Shown here: positions 1-5,916 of the stretch, piece by piece
How positions within the stretch are numbered: position 1 is the stretch's first letter
Layout of the letters: every line of letters begins with the position of its first letter
Source: Rhodospirillales bacterium
GTDB lineage: Bacteria; Pseudomonadota; Alphaproteobacteria; Acetobacterales; Acetobacteraceae
Length of the DNA: 6,967 nt
Reading direction: 5' to 3'
Assembly (NCBI GenBank): GCA_025352915.1
Contig: JANXSA010000601.1
Span: forward strand, 1 to 6,967
Notes under the pieces: generated by a model
The model's database searches: none
What the model was told of the DNA's origin: nothing
Seen by the model: only the letters and a program-made list of their open reading frames with translations
Translations under genes and position numbers: made by a program

Positions 1-532
1 CCACCGGTTCCGGCGGCGGCGGCGGTGGCGGCACCGGCCGTGGCGTCGCAGCCGCGCGCACCAACTCCCCCTTCAACGCCGGCAGCGGCGCGGCGTTCTC
101 CACCGCCCGCAACCCCCAGCCGGCCAACACCGGCTCGCCGCCCACCAGCCGCAAATCCGCCAGCGCCGCGCCTTCCAAGGCCGTCGCCAACAGATCGCCC
201 AACACCCGCGTCCCGCTGCCTCGATCTGCCCGCAGCCGCGCCGCTTCCTGCTCGACTTCTTCGACCAGCACGCGCACCTGCTCCAGCGCCATGCCGCGCT
301 GCTCCGGCGCCAGGTCATCCAGATGCGCGATCGGGCCATCCAGCGTGGTGAACCACTGGATCGACTCCGCCAGCACATTGCCCTCGGCGAACAGCCCGGC
401 ATGCCGCACCATCCCGCGCGACAGCAAATGCTGCACCACCTGGGCACGATAATCCTGCGCCACGCCATCCAGCACGCCCGCCGGGCGGCGGTGACGCCGG
501 TCAGTTTCGCCAATCAGCCGGAGCGTGGCCAT
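1..532 (-). CDS. SrfA-like N-terminal domain protein, 3' end cut off by window edge
   Basis: I see 177 codons before the window ends. The reading starts at ATG 532, ten bases after the protease stop codon. A GAGGG Shine-Dalgarno (540-544) overlaps that TGA with 7 bases of spacing, so translational coupling is likely. The protein is soluble-looking with no signal peptide. It has an N-terminal helical stretch, a W60-F61 motif, then a Glu/Ala/Leu-rich helical segment (about 76-101, possible coiled coil). It ends the visible domain with LVGGEPVLAGWG (129-140), followed by a proline-rich linker beginning near 160 (seven prolines in a row). The W..(~75 residues)..GEPVL..WG pattern recurs in the upstream protease gene, and from memory resembles the start of SrfA-family proteins (DWY... 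then GQPVLTFWG). That assignment is an inference; the C-terminal part is unseen and no activity can be named. Codons favour G-ending forms (GTG, CTG, GCG, TTG). The other minus-strand frame with a long ORF here is rich in Trp, Arg and Cys and is a shadow. Confidence 0.82.
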   Translation of the reverse strand, partial: MATLRLIGETDRRHRRPAGVLDGVAQDYRAQVVQHLLSRGMVRHAGLFAEGNVLAESIQWFTTLDGPIAHLDDLAPEQRGMALEQVRVLVEEVEQEAARLRADRGSGTRVLGDLLATALEGAALADLRLVGGEPVLAGWGLRAVENAAPLPALKGELVRAAATPRPVPPPPPPPEPV

Positions 533-542
533 TCGCCGGCCC

Positions 543-2417
543 TCAGCGTGTCGCCGGCGCGGGCGGCGCGGGCACGGCGGGCGCGGCCGGTGCCGCAGGT
601 ACCGCAACTGGCGGTGCCGAAGCCTGCGGTGCCGCAGGCGCCGCCGGCGTCGGTGCCGCAGGAGTACACGCGTTGTCCTCGCTGCGCACCGGGATGTTGT
701 TCTGCGCGAGAAAGGTCTGCAACGTCACCGCCGGCAGCGCATAATCGGCCCGATACGCCGTCTCCCGATCGGTGCGGATGAACGTGTTCACCCCGACAAT
801 CCGCCCGCAGCGATCCGCCAGCGGCCCGCCCGAATTGCCCCGGTTGATCGCCGCCGTATGGATCACCACCGGCGCGCCCTGCATCTGCTGCACCCCGCTG
901 ACTTCGCCCGAGGTGAAATGCGCCGCCGGCATCGCCCCGGCCTCACCCTTCAACAGCCGCTGGAAATCGTCGCCCACCCCGGTCACAAACCCCGGAAACC
1001 CCACCGCCACCACCGGCAGCAACCGGTCAGCAGTCGGCGACAGCGCCAGCGGCGGCAGGCTGCCCTCCTTCAATCGCAGCACGGCGAAATCCGGCTTGCC
1101 GAACTCATGGTTCGGCGTGCGCGCAATCACCTCGGCATCGACCGGGCGGCCAAGCTTGCGGTTGACCACATACAGCTTGCCCGGCGTGGACCCCTCAACC
1201 ACATGCAGGTTGGTCACCACGATATCCGGCCCAATCGCAAACCCGCTCCCGGTCGACAACCCCTCGCCCCGATCGGTGGTCACCGGCGCCAGGATCAGCA
1301 CCGTCGAATCCTCCAGCAGATCGGCAAGATTGGTCGCCTGCCCAGCCCCCGGTGCCGCCGCCTGCCCAGGTGCTGCCGGTGGACGCAGCACTGGCTGCTG
1401 GTCCGGCGCCGGCGGCAGGGCAGGGACCGGCGACATCCGCGGTGCCACCTCGCCCTGGCGCAGCGGTGCTGCTGGCAGCGGTCCATCCGGCGCCACGCAG
1501 ATATCGCCCCGCAACCCGGCTTCCAACTGCGCCAGGCGGCGGCGCAAGCCGTCATTCACCCCCTCCTGGATGCGCTTCAGATCGGCATCGAAAGACGGAT
1601 CGCGCGCCACTGGCGCCGTGGCCGCGATCTGCCGCGACAACTGCACCCAGCCATAATAATACCCCGCCGCCAGCGCCACGGCGGACGCCAGCAGCACGAT
1701 CAGCGTGGCCCCCAGGATCGCCGTCGCCGCACTCATCGGCCGCCGCCACCCATCGGGCGGTGCCGAAGGCGGCCCAGCCGGCGACCCGGTCGGCGGCATC
1801 GGTGGCGGCGCACCACCGCCACCACTCCCGGCGGCGACGCCAACGGCCGCGGCCGCCACCGCCGCCGTCGCCACGGCTGGCGCAATCGGCGGCAGCGGCG
1901 GGCGCGAACTCGCCCAGGGATTGGCACCCCCAGGCACCAGGTCGCGGAACACCCCGGCGAAATGCGTGGCCAGCCGGGCCGGGTCTTCGCCCACATTCGC
2001 CGGCACGATGCCCCAGTTCACCAGCACCGGCGCCTCGCCGGTCCACAGGATATCCGCCTGCCCCGACAGCGTCAGCGCCGCGCGCAACAGCGGTCCCGCC
2101 TCGGCATCGCCAAACAGCGGCACCAGGTCGGCCAGCCGCCCGCGCAGCGCATTCTCCGCCGCCAATCGCTGCGACGTCGGCAGCGTCTCGAACGCCACGG
2201 GATCCTCGCCCGCCTTGGCATACCACGACACCCGCGTGATCGGCTGGCCCTCCTTGGCGTCCGGCCACGGCTCGGCAAACATCTCCGCCGCCCGCGGCGC
2301 CCGCTCGCCCAGCAGCTTCACCAGCCGCTCATGCTGCAGGATCGCCGGCTGCCCCTCCACCTGGAGCAGCGTGCGGTCAGTCAAGCTCGATCCGAGCAGA
2401 AGGCGTGAACCGGACAT
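543..2417 (-). CDS. Membrane-anchored trypsin-like serine protease with SrfA-like N-terminal domain
   Basis: Predicted 624 residues. Residues 1-160 form a cytoplasmic-looking module with SWY at 64-66 and GEAPVLVNWG at 127-136, matching the module in the next gene. Residues 163-227 are a Pro/Ala/Gly-rich linker containing an Ala/Val stretch (about 180-196). RRP precedes one clear transmembrane helix (about 229-256), so the N-terminus should be inside and the rest periplasmic. A charged helical segment (273-302) and a second proline-rich linker lead to a chymotrypsin-fold protease (about 361-577). Its triad is visible: His405 in TNLHVVEG, Asp443 in KPDFAVLRL, Ser529 in RGNSGGPL. The tail (about 581-624) is Pro/Ala repeats. 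There is no PDZ domain, unlike DegP/HtrA. I chose ATG 2417 because AGGGAG lies 7 bases upstream; the in-frame ATG at 2438 has no Shine-Dalgarno. The role and substrate are unknown; a signalling or processing protease acting with its operon partners is plausible. Confidence 0.9.
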   Translation of the reverse strand: MSGSRLLLGSSLTDRTLLQVEGQPAILQHERLVKLLGERAPRAAEMFAEPWPDAKEGQPITRVSWYAKAGEDPVAFETLPTSQRLAAENALRGRLADLVPLFGDAEAGPLLRAALTLSGQADILWTGEAPVLVNWGIVPANVGEDPARLATHFAGVFRDLVPGGANPWASSRPPLPPIAPAVATAAVAAAAVGVAAGSGGGGAPPPMPPTGSPAGPPSAPPDGWRRPMSAATAILGATLIVLLASAVALAAGYYYGWVQLSRQIAATAPVARDPSFDADLKRIQEGVNDGLRRRLAQLEAGLRGDICVAPDGPLPAAPLRQGEVAPRMSPVPALPPAPDQQPVLRPPAAPGQAAAPGAGQATNLADLLEDSTVLILAPVTTDRGEGLSTGSGFAIGPDIVVTNLHVVEGSTPGKLYVVNRKLGRPVDAEVIARTPNHEFGKPDFAVLRLKEGSLPPLALSPTADRLLPVVAVGFPGFVTGVGDDFQRLLKGEAGAMPAAHFTSGEVSGVQQMQGAPVVIHTAAINRGNSGGPLADRCGRIVGVNTFIRTDRETAYRADYALPAVTLQTFLAQNNIPVRSEDNACTPAAPTPAAPAAPQASAPPVAVPAAPAAPAVPAPPAPATR

Positions 2418-2424
2418 CGCAAGG

Positions 2425-2430
2425 CTCCCT
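2425..2430 (-). promoter_or_regulatory. Ribosome binding site deciding the protease start
   Basis: AGGGAG sits 7 bases before ATG 2417. The alternative in-frame ATG at 2438 lies upstream of this site and has no purine-rich element before it. This supports the shorter 624-residue protein. Confidence 0.7.
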
Positions 2431-2460
2431 GAAGGCATCGTTTAGGCGTGGACGGCGGCG

Positions 2461-2475
2461 CGTGATGACATCACG
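2461..2475. repeat. 15-base palindrome over the stop codon of the secreted-protein gene
   Basis: CGTGATGACATCACG has two perfect 7-base arms around one central base. It covers the TGA stop (2471-2473) of the upstream gene and lies 43 bases before the protease start. A one-base loop makes an RNA hairpin unlikely, so if functional it would be a protein-binding site on DNA. It could also be chance within stop-codon context. Confidence 0.5.
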
Positions 2476-3235
2476 GCAGGATCGGCGGCCGGCGTGGTGC
2501 CGGCGGTGGCGGCGGCGGGGTGGGCGCGGGCGGTGTCACCCCCGGCAGGTCGATCTGCTGCGGCGCGCCAAAGCGGATATTATCCACCCCGAACCCCGCC
2601 GGCTCGTTGCCCACCAGGTGAAATTCCAGTCCGGCGATGCGCGGCGCCAGGTCCTTGGTCGCCAGCCCCAGGAACTCGAACCCGGTGCCGCGATTGACGG
2701 TCCGGCCGAGAACCTTGCCCTGCCGGTCATACACGGTGATCGCCACCCCGCCGCGGCCGTCGAACCAGCCACCCTGCAAGCCGACGGCGGCAAGGTCGCG
2801 GTCGAACCAGATCGCAATCGGCCCGTTCCAGCGCGGCGTCCCGCCAAGCTCCGGCGATTGCGACCCCGCCACCCCGGTATTGTCCATCGTCGCCACTTGC
2901 GGCGAGGCCATGTCCAGCGTCAACGGCGCGCTCGGCGAACCCGACAGACACCCGCTGACCGGCGCCCCCGCCGGACATTCGCTGGCCACCCCCAGCCGGC
3001 GGCCACGAAAAAACCCGGCAAACCGCACCGTCGGGCTCTCCGCCCCGCCGCGATACAGCGATGGCGGATACACCGGATTGACCGTGCCCAGCGCCACTTC
3101 GCTGAAGGTGATCCGCCCCGCCCCGGCCTTGAACTGCCGTTCCTCGATGCGCACCACGGCGTCCTGCGCCCGCGCGCCGCCCACCCCGGCAAACAGGCCC
3201 AACAGCGCCAGCACGATGGCCGAGAGCAGGTGCAT
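2471..3235 (-). CDS. Secreted beta-rich protein related to PEP-CTERM-type proteins, with proline-rich tail
   Basis: Predicted 254 residues. A Sec signal peptide occupies about 1-23, with a hydrophobic core SAIVLALLGLFAGV and cleavage after ARA. The mature part looks like a beta-sandwich, with ITFSEVALGTVNPVYPPSLY (43-61), a Cys pair (C87, C96) that may form a disulfide, and RWNGPIAIWF (135-144). Further on come GLQGGWFD (152-159), GTGFEFLGL (183-191), and IAGLEFHLVGNEPAGFGVDN (200-219). From memory the same order of motifs is common in secreted proteobacterial proteins carrying a C-terminal PEP-CTERM sorting signal. Here that signal is missing and the protein ends in about 20 mostly proline residues. 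I chose ATG 3235: GGGA lies 7 bases upstream and it opens directly on the signal peptide. A TTG further up at 3262 would place nine residues before it and falls at the predicted transcription start. First gene of the probable protease operon. Function unknown; an extracytoplasmic partner or substrate of the protease is an inference. Confidence 0.8.
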   Translation of the reverse strand: MHLLSAIVLALLGLFAGVGGARAQDAVVRIEERQFKAGAGRITFSEVALGTVNPVYPPSLYRGGAESPTVRFAGFFRGRRLGVASECPAGAPVSGCLSGSPSAPLTLDMASPQVATMDNTGVAGSQSPELGGTPRWNGPIAIWFDRDLAAVGLQGGWFDGRGGVAITVYDRQGKVLGRTVNRGTGFEFLGLATKDLAPRIAGLEFHLVGNEPAGFGVDNIRFGAPQQIDLPGVTPPAPTPPPPPPAPRRPPILP

Positions 3236-3269
3236 CCGCACATCCCGTGATGGTTGCAACAAGGCGTTA

Positions 3270-3298
3270 ATATTATTTCATAAGTTCGCCCGCGTGAA
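3270..3298 (-). promoter_or_regulatory. Candidate sigma-70-type promoter of the secreted-protein/protease operon
   Basis: Reading the minus strand, TTCACG (3298-3293) is followed after 17 bases by TAATAT (3275-3270); each matches the consensus at 4 of 6 positions. The -10 lies in a run of A and T that stands out sharply in this GC-rich window. Transcription would begin near 3263, giving a leader of about 28 bases before ATG 3235. There is no terminator-like hairpin between the hydrolase stop and this site, so read-through from mlaA-mlaC is also possible. Confidence 0.4.
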
Positions 3299-3351
3299 GG
3301 CTCCCTGGCACGCCGGCGCGTCGGCTCGCGCTTCGGTGATCGCCCGCTGGT

Positions 3352-4242
3352 TCAGCGCGCGAGGTCGACAATCGCCTGCACCAGCGCACCCGGCGCCTCA
3401 TGCGGCAGGAAATGGCCAATCCGGTCCAGCACCCGGCGCTCATATCCCGCGGTGAAACGCCGCGCATGCGGGTCGGGGAAACGCGGCACCCCCACCCCAT
3501 CGGCCGCCCCCTCCAGGTTGATCGCCGGCACCGCAATCGCCGGCCCCACGGCCAGCGCCGCCTCGATCGCCGCCAGCGCGGGATCGCCCGGCGCCGCATT
3601 GTGCCGGTGGCGATAGGAGTGGATCACCACCTCGACATAGTCCGCATTGTCCCACGCCGCCGCCACGCGATCGAACACCGCATCATCGAAACGCCAGTTC
3701 GGCGACCAGAGCTGCCATAACAGCCGGCCAATCTCGCGCCGGTTCTCCACCAGCCCCGCCCGCCCGCGCTCGGTGTGGAAATACCATTGATACCAATAGG
3801 CCAGCTCCGCCAGCGCCGCCGCCGGCCGCCCCGCCGAGGCCAGATGCTGGATATTGTAGCCGCCAATGGTGACCAGCCCGCGCACCCGCTCGGGCCACAA
3901 CGCCGCCACCACGCAGGCCGCCCGCCCGCCCCAGTCATATCCCGCCAGCATCGCCGTCCGGATATCCAGCGCATCGAGGAAATCGCGCAAATCCGCCCCC
4001 AGCGCCGCCTGCTCGCCCGATCGTGGCGTGGCGGCATCCAGGAACCGCGTCGCGCCATAGCCGCGCAGCCACGGCACCAGCACCCGCCACCCTTGTGCCG
4101 CCAGCATCGGTGCTGCGGCGTCATAGGCATGCACATCATCGGGAAACCCGTGCAACAGCACCACCGGCGCCCCCCCCGCAGGCCCGCTTTCCAGATAGCC
4201 GACCTCCAGCGATGGCGTGCGGACTGTCTTCACCGATCCCAC
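3352..4242 (-). CDS. Alpha/beta-fold hydrolase, epoxide hydrolase-like
   Basis: Predicted 296 residues, the usual length for the epoxide hydrolase/haloalkane dehalogenase branch. The oxyanion segment is HGFPDD (31-36). The nucleophile elbow is GYDWGG with Asp103 in place of Ser, which points to ester-intermediate chemistry. A likely acid is Asp248 (LEGAAD) and the base is His277 (IGHFLPHE). A cap domain with YQWYFHTERG (151-160) and Tyr210 may supply the tyrosines that activate an epoxide. No halide-binding second Trp pattern was confirmed, so epoxide hydrolase is favoured over dehalogenase; the substrate is unknown. No signal peptide is seen, so it is cytoplasmic. The start is GTG 4242, 7 bases after the mlaC stop, with a weak GAGG overlapping that stop, so it is probably translationally coupled to mlaC. 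Codons 22-25 contain a run of eight G on the coding strand. Confidence 0.92.
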   Translation of the reverse strand: MGSVKTVRTPSLEVGYLESGPAGGAPVVLLHGFPDDVHAYDAAAPMLAAQGWRVLVPWLRGYGATRFLDAATPRSGEQAALGADLRDFLDALDIRTAMLAGYDWGGRAACVVAALWPERVRGLVTIGGYNIQHLASAGRPAAALAELAYWYQWYFHTERGRAGLVENRREIGRLLWQLWSPNWRFDDAVFDRVAAAWDNADYVEVVIHSYRHRHNAAPGDPALAAIEAALAVGPAIAVPAINLEGAADGVGVPRFPDPHARRFTAGYERRVLDRIGHFLPHEAPGALVQAIVDLAR

Positions 4243-4249
4243 GCCAGCC

Positions 4250-4849
4250 TCACCCCGCCGTCGCCTGCTGCTTCAGCGCGTCGATCAGCGCCTGCACATT
4301 GTTGCCGTTGCGCGCGAGATAAGCGGAATAATCGCTGCGCTGGGTCAGCCGCAGGCTGGTGCCCTCGGCGATCACATCAATCACCTTCGGCGCCCCCTCG
4401 GCCTCCACCACCCAGTCCACCTTGTTCGGCGCATTGCCCGGCCGGTTGAGCACGCTGGCCACCGCGATGTCGCCCTCGCGCTTGACCGCGCGCCCCAGCG
4501 TATAGGTCACGCCCTGGTACTCGCCCACCTTCTCGCTGATGTTCTTGATCAGCACCCGGCGGAACAACTGCGTGTAGTCCGCCTGCTGCTGCGGCGTCGC
4601 GGTGCGCCAGAACCGGCCCAGGCAGAAGCGTGCAACCGCGTCCAAATCCACCCGCGCCTCGACCACCCCGGCCAGCGCGCCGCGCTTCTCCGCCGCCGTC
4701 TGGCTGCCATTGGCAATCGCCAACAGCTCTCTCAACAGCTGGTCGACAAACGCCGCGGCGCTGTCGGGATCGGCGGCCACGGCGGGGCGCACCTGCGACA
4801 ACGCGAACAGCGCGGGAGCGGCGGCGAGAAACCGGCGGCGAGTGGTCAT
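4250..4849 (-). CDS. mlaC: MlaC/Ttg2D-family periplasmic phospholipid-binding protein with Tat signal
   Basis: Predicted 199 residues, a typical MlaC length. MlaC carries phospholipids across the periplasm between the outer-membrane MlaA complex and the inner-membrane MlaFEDB transporter. The N-terminus MTTRRRFLAAAP matches the twin-arginine consensus (R4-R5-x-F-L), followed by a hydrophobic stretch and an AVA cleavage site near residue 25, so Tat export is predicted. Family features follow: FCLGRFWRTATPQQQADYTQ (75-94), YTLGRAVKREGDIAVASVLN and VDWVVEAEGAPKVIDVIAEG ahead of SLRLTQRSDYSAYLARNG. The hopanoid-associated HpnM belongs to the same family, so that role cannot be excluded. I chose ATG 4849: AGGAGG is 8 bases upstream. 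ATG 4855 is only 2 bases from it, and an in-frame extension to 5014 overlaps mlaA and would bury the signal. The next gene starts 7 bases after the stop. Confidence 0.93.
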   Translation of the reverse strand: MTTRRRFLAAAPALFALSQVRPAVAADPDSAAAFVDQLLRELLAIANGSQTAAEKRGALAGVVEARVDLDAVARFCLGRFWRTATPQQQADYTQLFRRVLIKNISEKVGEYQGVTYTLGRAVKREGDIAVASVLNRPGNAPNKVDWVVEAEGAPKVIDVIAEGTSLRLTQRSDYSAYLARNGNNVQALIDALKQQATAG

Positions 4850-4857
4850 CGGCATGT

Positions 4858-4863
4858 CCTCCT
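4858..4863 (-). promoter_or_regulatory. Strong ribosome binding site of mlaC
   Basis: A perfect AGGAGG stands 8 bases before ATG 4849 and only 2 bases before the alternative ATG 4855. The spacing selects the start that begins directly with the twin-arginine signal. Confidence 0.75.
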
Positions 4864-4870
4864 GGCTGGA

Positions 4871-4913
4871 CGCGGCATCCCGGTCCGACGGCCGCGATAC
4901 TGGCGCGGCATCC
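4871..4913. repeat. Direct repeat CGCGGCATCC in the mlaC leader
   Basis: CGCGGCATCC occurs at 4871-4880 and again at 4904-4913, exactly 33 bases apart, close to three helical turns. The similarity continues for three more bases with one mismatch (C/G, then GG). It lies between the intergenic hairpin and the mlaC ribosome binding site. It could be a pair of binding sites or chance in GC-rich DNA. Confidence 0.45.
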
Positions 4914-4939
4914 GGGCACAGATCAGGCGCCGCATTGAC

Positions 4940-4973
4940 CAAAACAAGGCAGGCTTTGGCAAGCCTTGTCTTG
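4940..4973 (-). terminator. Stem-loop after mlaA, possible partial terminator or attenuator
   Basis: On the minus strand CAAGACAAGGC pairs with GCCTTGTTTTG around a 12-base loop, giving an 11-base-pair stem with one G-U wobble. It begins 9 bases after the mlaA stop. The 3' arm ends in TTTTGG, so the U tract is short and partly inside the stem. A second, exclusive small hairpin (AGGCTT/AAGCCT with a 4-base loop) lies within it. It may weaken read-through into mlaC or stabilise the mlaA mRNA end; full termination is doubtful. Confidence 0.45.
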
Positions 4974-4982
4974 CGGTCCAGC

Positions 4983-5753
4983 CTAGCGCCGCTTCGCCGC
5001 CGTGCCGCGATCATCGGCGATCACCTCATCAATCGTCGCCTTTCGATTCTGCCGGTGCAGGCTGCGCAGCGTCGCATACGGATCCAGCGCCTGCGCCTTC
5101 AGCTTATCCACCTCATCGATATAGCGCGACCGCGTATCCACCGCATCGCTGCCGGAGCGCGCATAGCCCAGCGCCTTCACCGTGCTGCCCTGGCCAATCC
5201 AGGTGAACGGATCCAGCGCCATGTCCGCCCCCCGCCCGGCAGCATCGCGCGGGTTCGACGGCCCGAACAGCGGCAGCATCAGATACGGCCCCCCATCAAA
5301 CAAGCCCCATACCGCCAGCGTCATGCCGAAATCGCTGGAATGCTGCGGATAGCCCATCCCGGTCGCCACATCGAACAGCCCGGCCACCCCCAACGTGGAA
5401 TTGATCACCAGGCGCATCAACGTATCGCCCGCCCGCTTCGGCTTGCCCTGCATCATGTCATTGGCCAGCACCACCGGGGCGGCCAGATTATCCAATACGT
5501 TACGCACCCCCTGGCGGGCGGGGTCCGGCACCACCGCGCGATACGCCAGCGCCAGCGGCCGCAGGATCACCACGTCGATGCCGTCATTGATCTCGTAGAC
5601 CGCCCGGTTCAGCGGCTCCAACGGATCATTCGTCGCCTTGAAATCGGCCACCGCCTCGGCGTCCGACGCATCCGGTGCGGTGGCACAGGCCCCCAGCAGC
5701 ATCGTCGCCATCAACGGCAGGATCAGCAAGGCGGTTCGAAAGGGCGCGCGCAT
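4983..5753 (-). CDS. mlaA: MlaA/VacJ-family outer-membrane lipoprotein
   Basis: Predicted 256 residues. MlaA removes misplaced phospholipids from the outer leaflet of the outer membrane and passes them to MlaC. The protein begins with a lipoprotein signal, MRAPFRTALLILPLMATM, and a lipobox LGAC with Cys23; Ala follows the Cys, consistent with outer-membrane sorting. Family motifs are clear: NDPLEPLNRAVYEIND (42-57), LVINSTLGVAGLFDVAT (115-131), and GGPYLMLPLFGPSNPRDAAG (154-173). DPFTW follows at 181-185. The C-terminal region is charged and helical (about 206-256), ending in KRR. I chose ATG 5753 because it starts the signal directly and has GAGGA 5 bases upstream; the frame stays open to 5876 but those residues do not look like a signal. 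The neighbour mlaC follows after 133 bases. No mlaFEDB is present in the window. Confidence 0.95.
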   Translation of the reverse strand: MRAPFRTALLILPLMATMLLGACATAPDASDAEAVADFKATNDPLEPLNRAVYEINDGIDVVILRPLALAYRAVVPDPARQGVRNVLDNLAAPVVLANDMMQGKPKRAGDTLMRLVINSTLGVAGLFDVATGMGYPQHSSDFGMTLAVWGLFDGGPYLMLPLFGPSNPRDAAGRGADMALDPFTWIGQGSTVKALGYARSGSDAVDTRSRYIDEVDKLKAQALDPYATLRSLHRQNRKATIDEVIADDRGTAAKRR

Positions 5754-5758
5754 CAAGG

Positions 5759-5763
5759 TCCTC
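5759..5763 (-). promoter_or_regulatory. Ribosome binding site deciding the mlaA start
   Basis: GAGGA lies 5 bases before ATG 5753, the codon that opens the lipoprotein signal. It supports this start over the upstream in-frame ATG codons. Confidence 0.65.
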
Positions 5764-5916
5764 AACTTCGGCAGACGGCAAATGACGGCCAGACATACGC
5801 CGTGCCGCCCCCCCATGGGAAGCATCGCAATTGGACGTGGCCCGCCTGATCGGCACGGGAAGCCCCAATGGCGCAATTGTCATCACCAAATCGATATCAG
5901 CGGCTGCACCAGACCC

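Noticed and set aside
1..60. CCG/GGC-rich tandem stretch as a microsatellite or CRISPR-like repeat
   Set aside because: It reads in frame as a polyproline linker; repeated CCG codons explain it.
73..513. 146-codon minus-strand frame starting MAKLTG
   Set aside because: The translation is loaded with Trp, Arg and Cys. A different frame on the same strand (ATG 532) gives a normal protein with a good ribosome binding site and a motif shared with the upstream gene.
525..2408. Very long open frame on the plus strand (627 codons) opposite the protease
   Set aside because: Its product is almost only Arg, Pro, Gln and His with no domain; it is a shadow of the protease gene in GC-rich DNA, where stop codons are rare.
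2461..2475. Rho-independent terminator at the secreted-protein stop
   Set aside because: The palindrome has a one-base loop and no U tract, so it cannot form a normal terminator hairpin.
3236..3351. Small gene or tRNA in the gap between the secreted protein and the hydrolase
   Set aside because: No cloverleaf-like pairing and no open frame with a ribosome binding site; only the promoter candidate and short GC palindromes are present.
4217..5849. Long plus-strand open frames opposite mlaC and mlaA
   Set aside because: Arg/His/Pro-rich translations without motifs, overlapping each other and lying wholly opposite well-supported genes.
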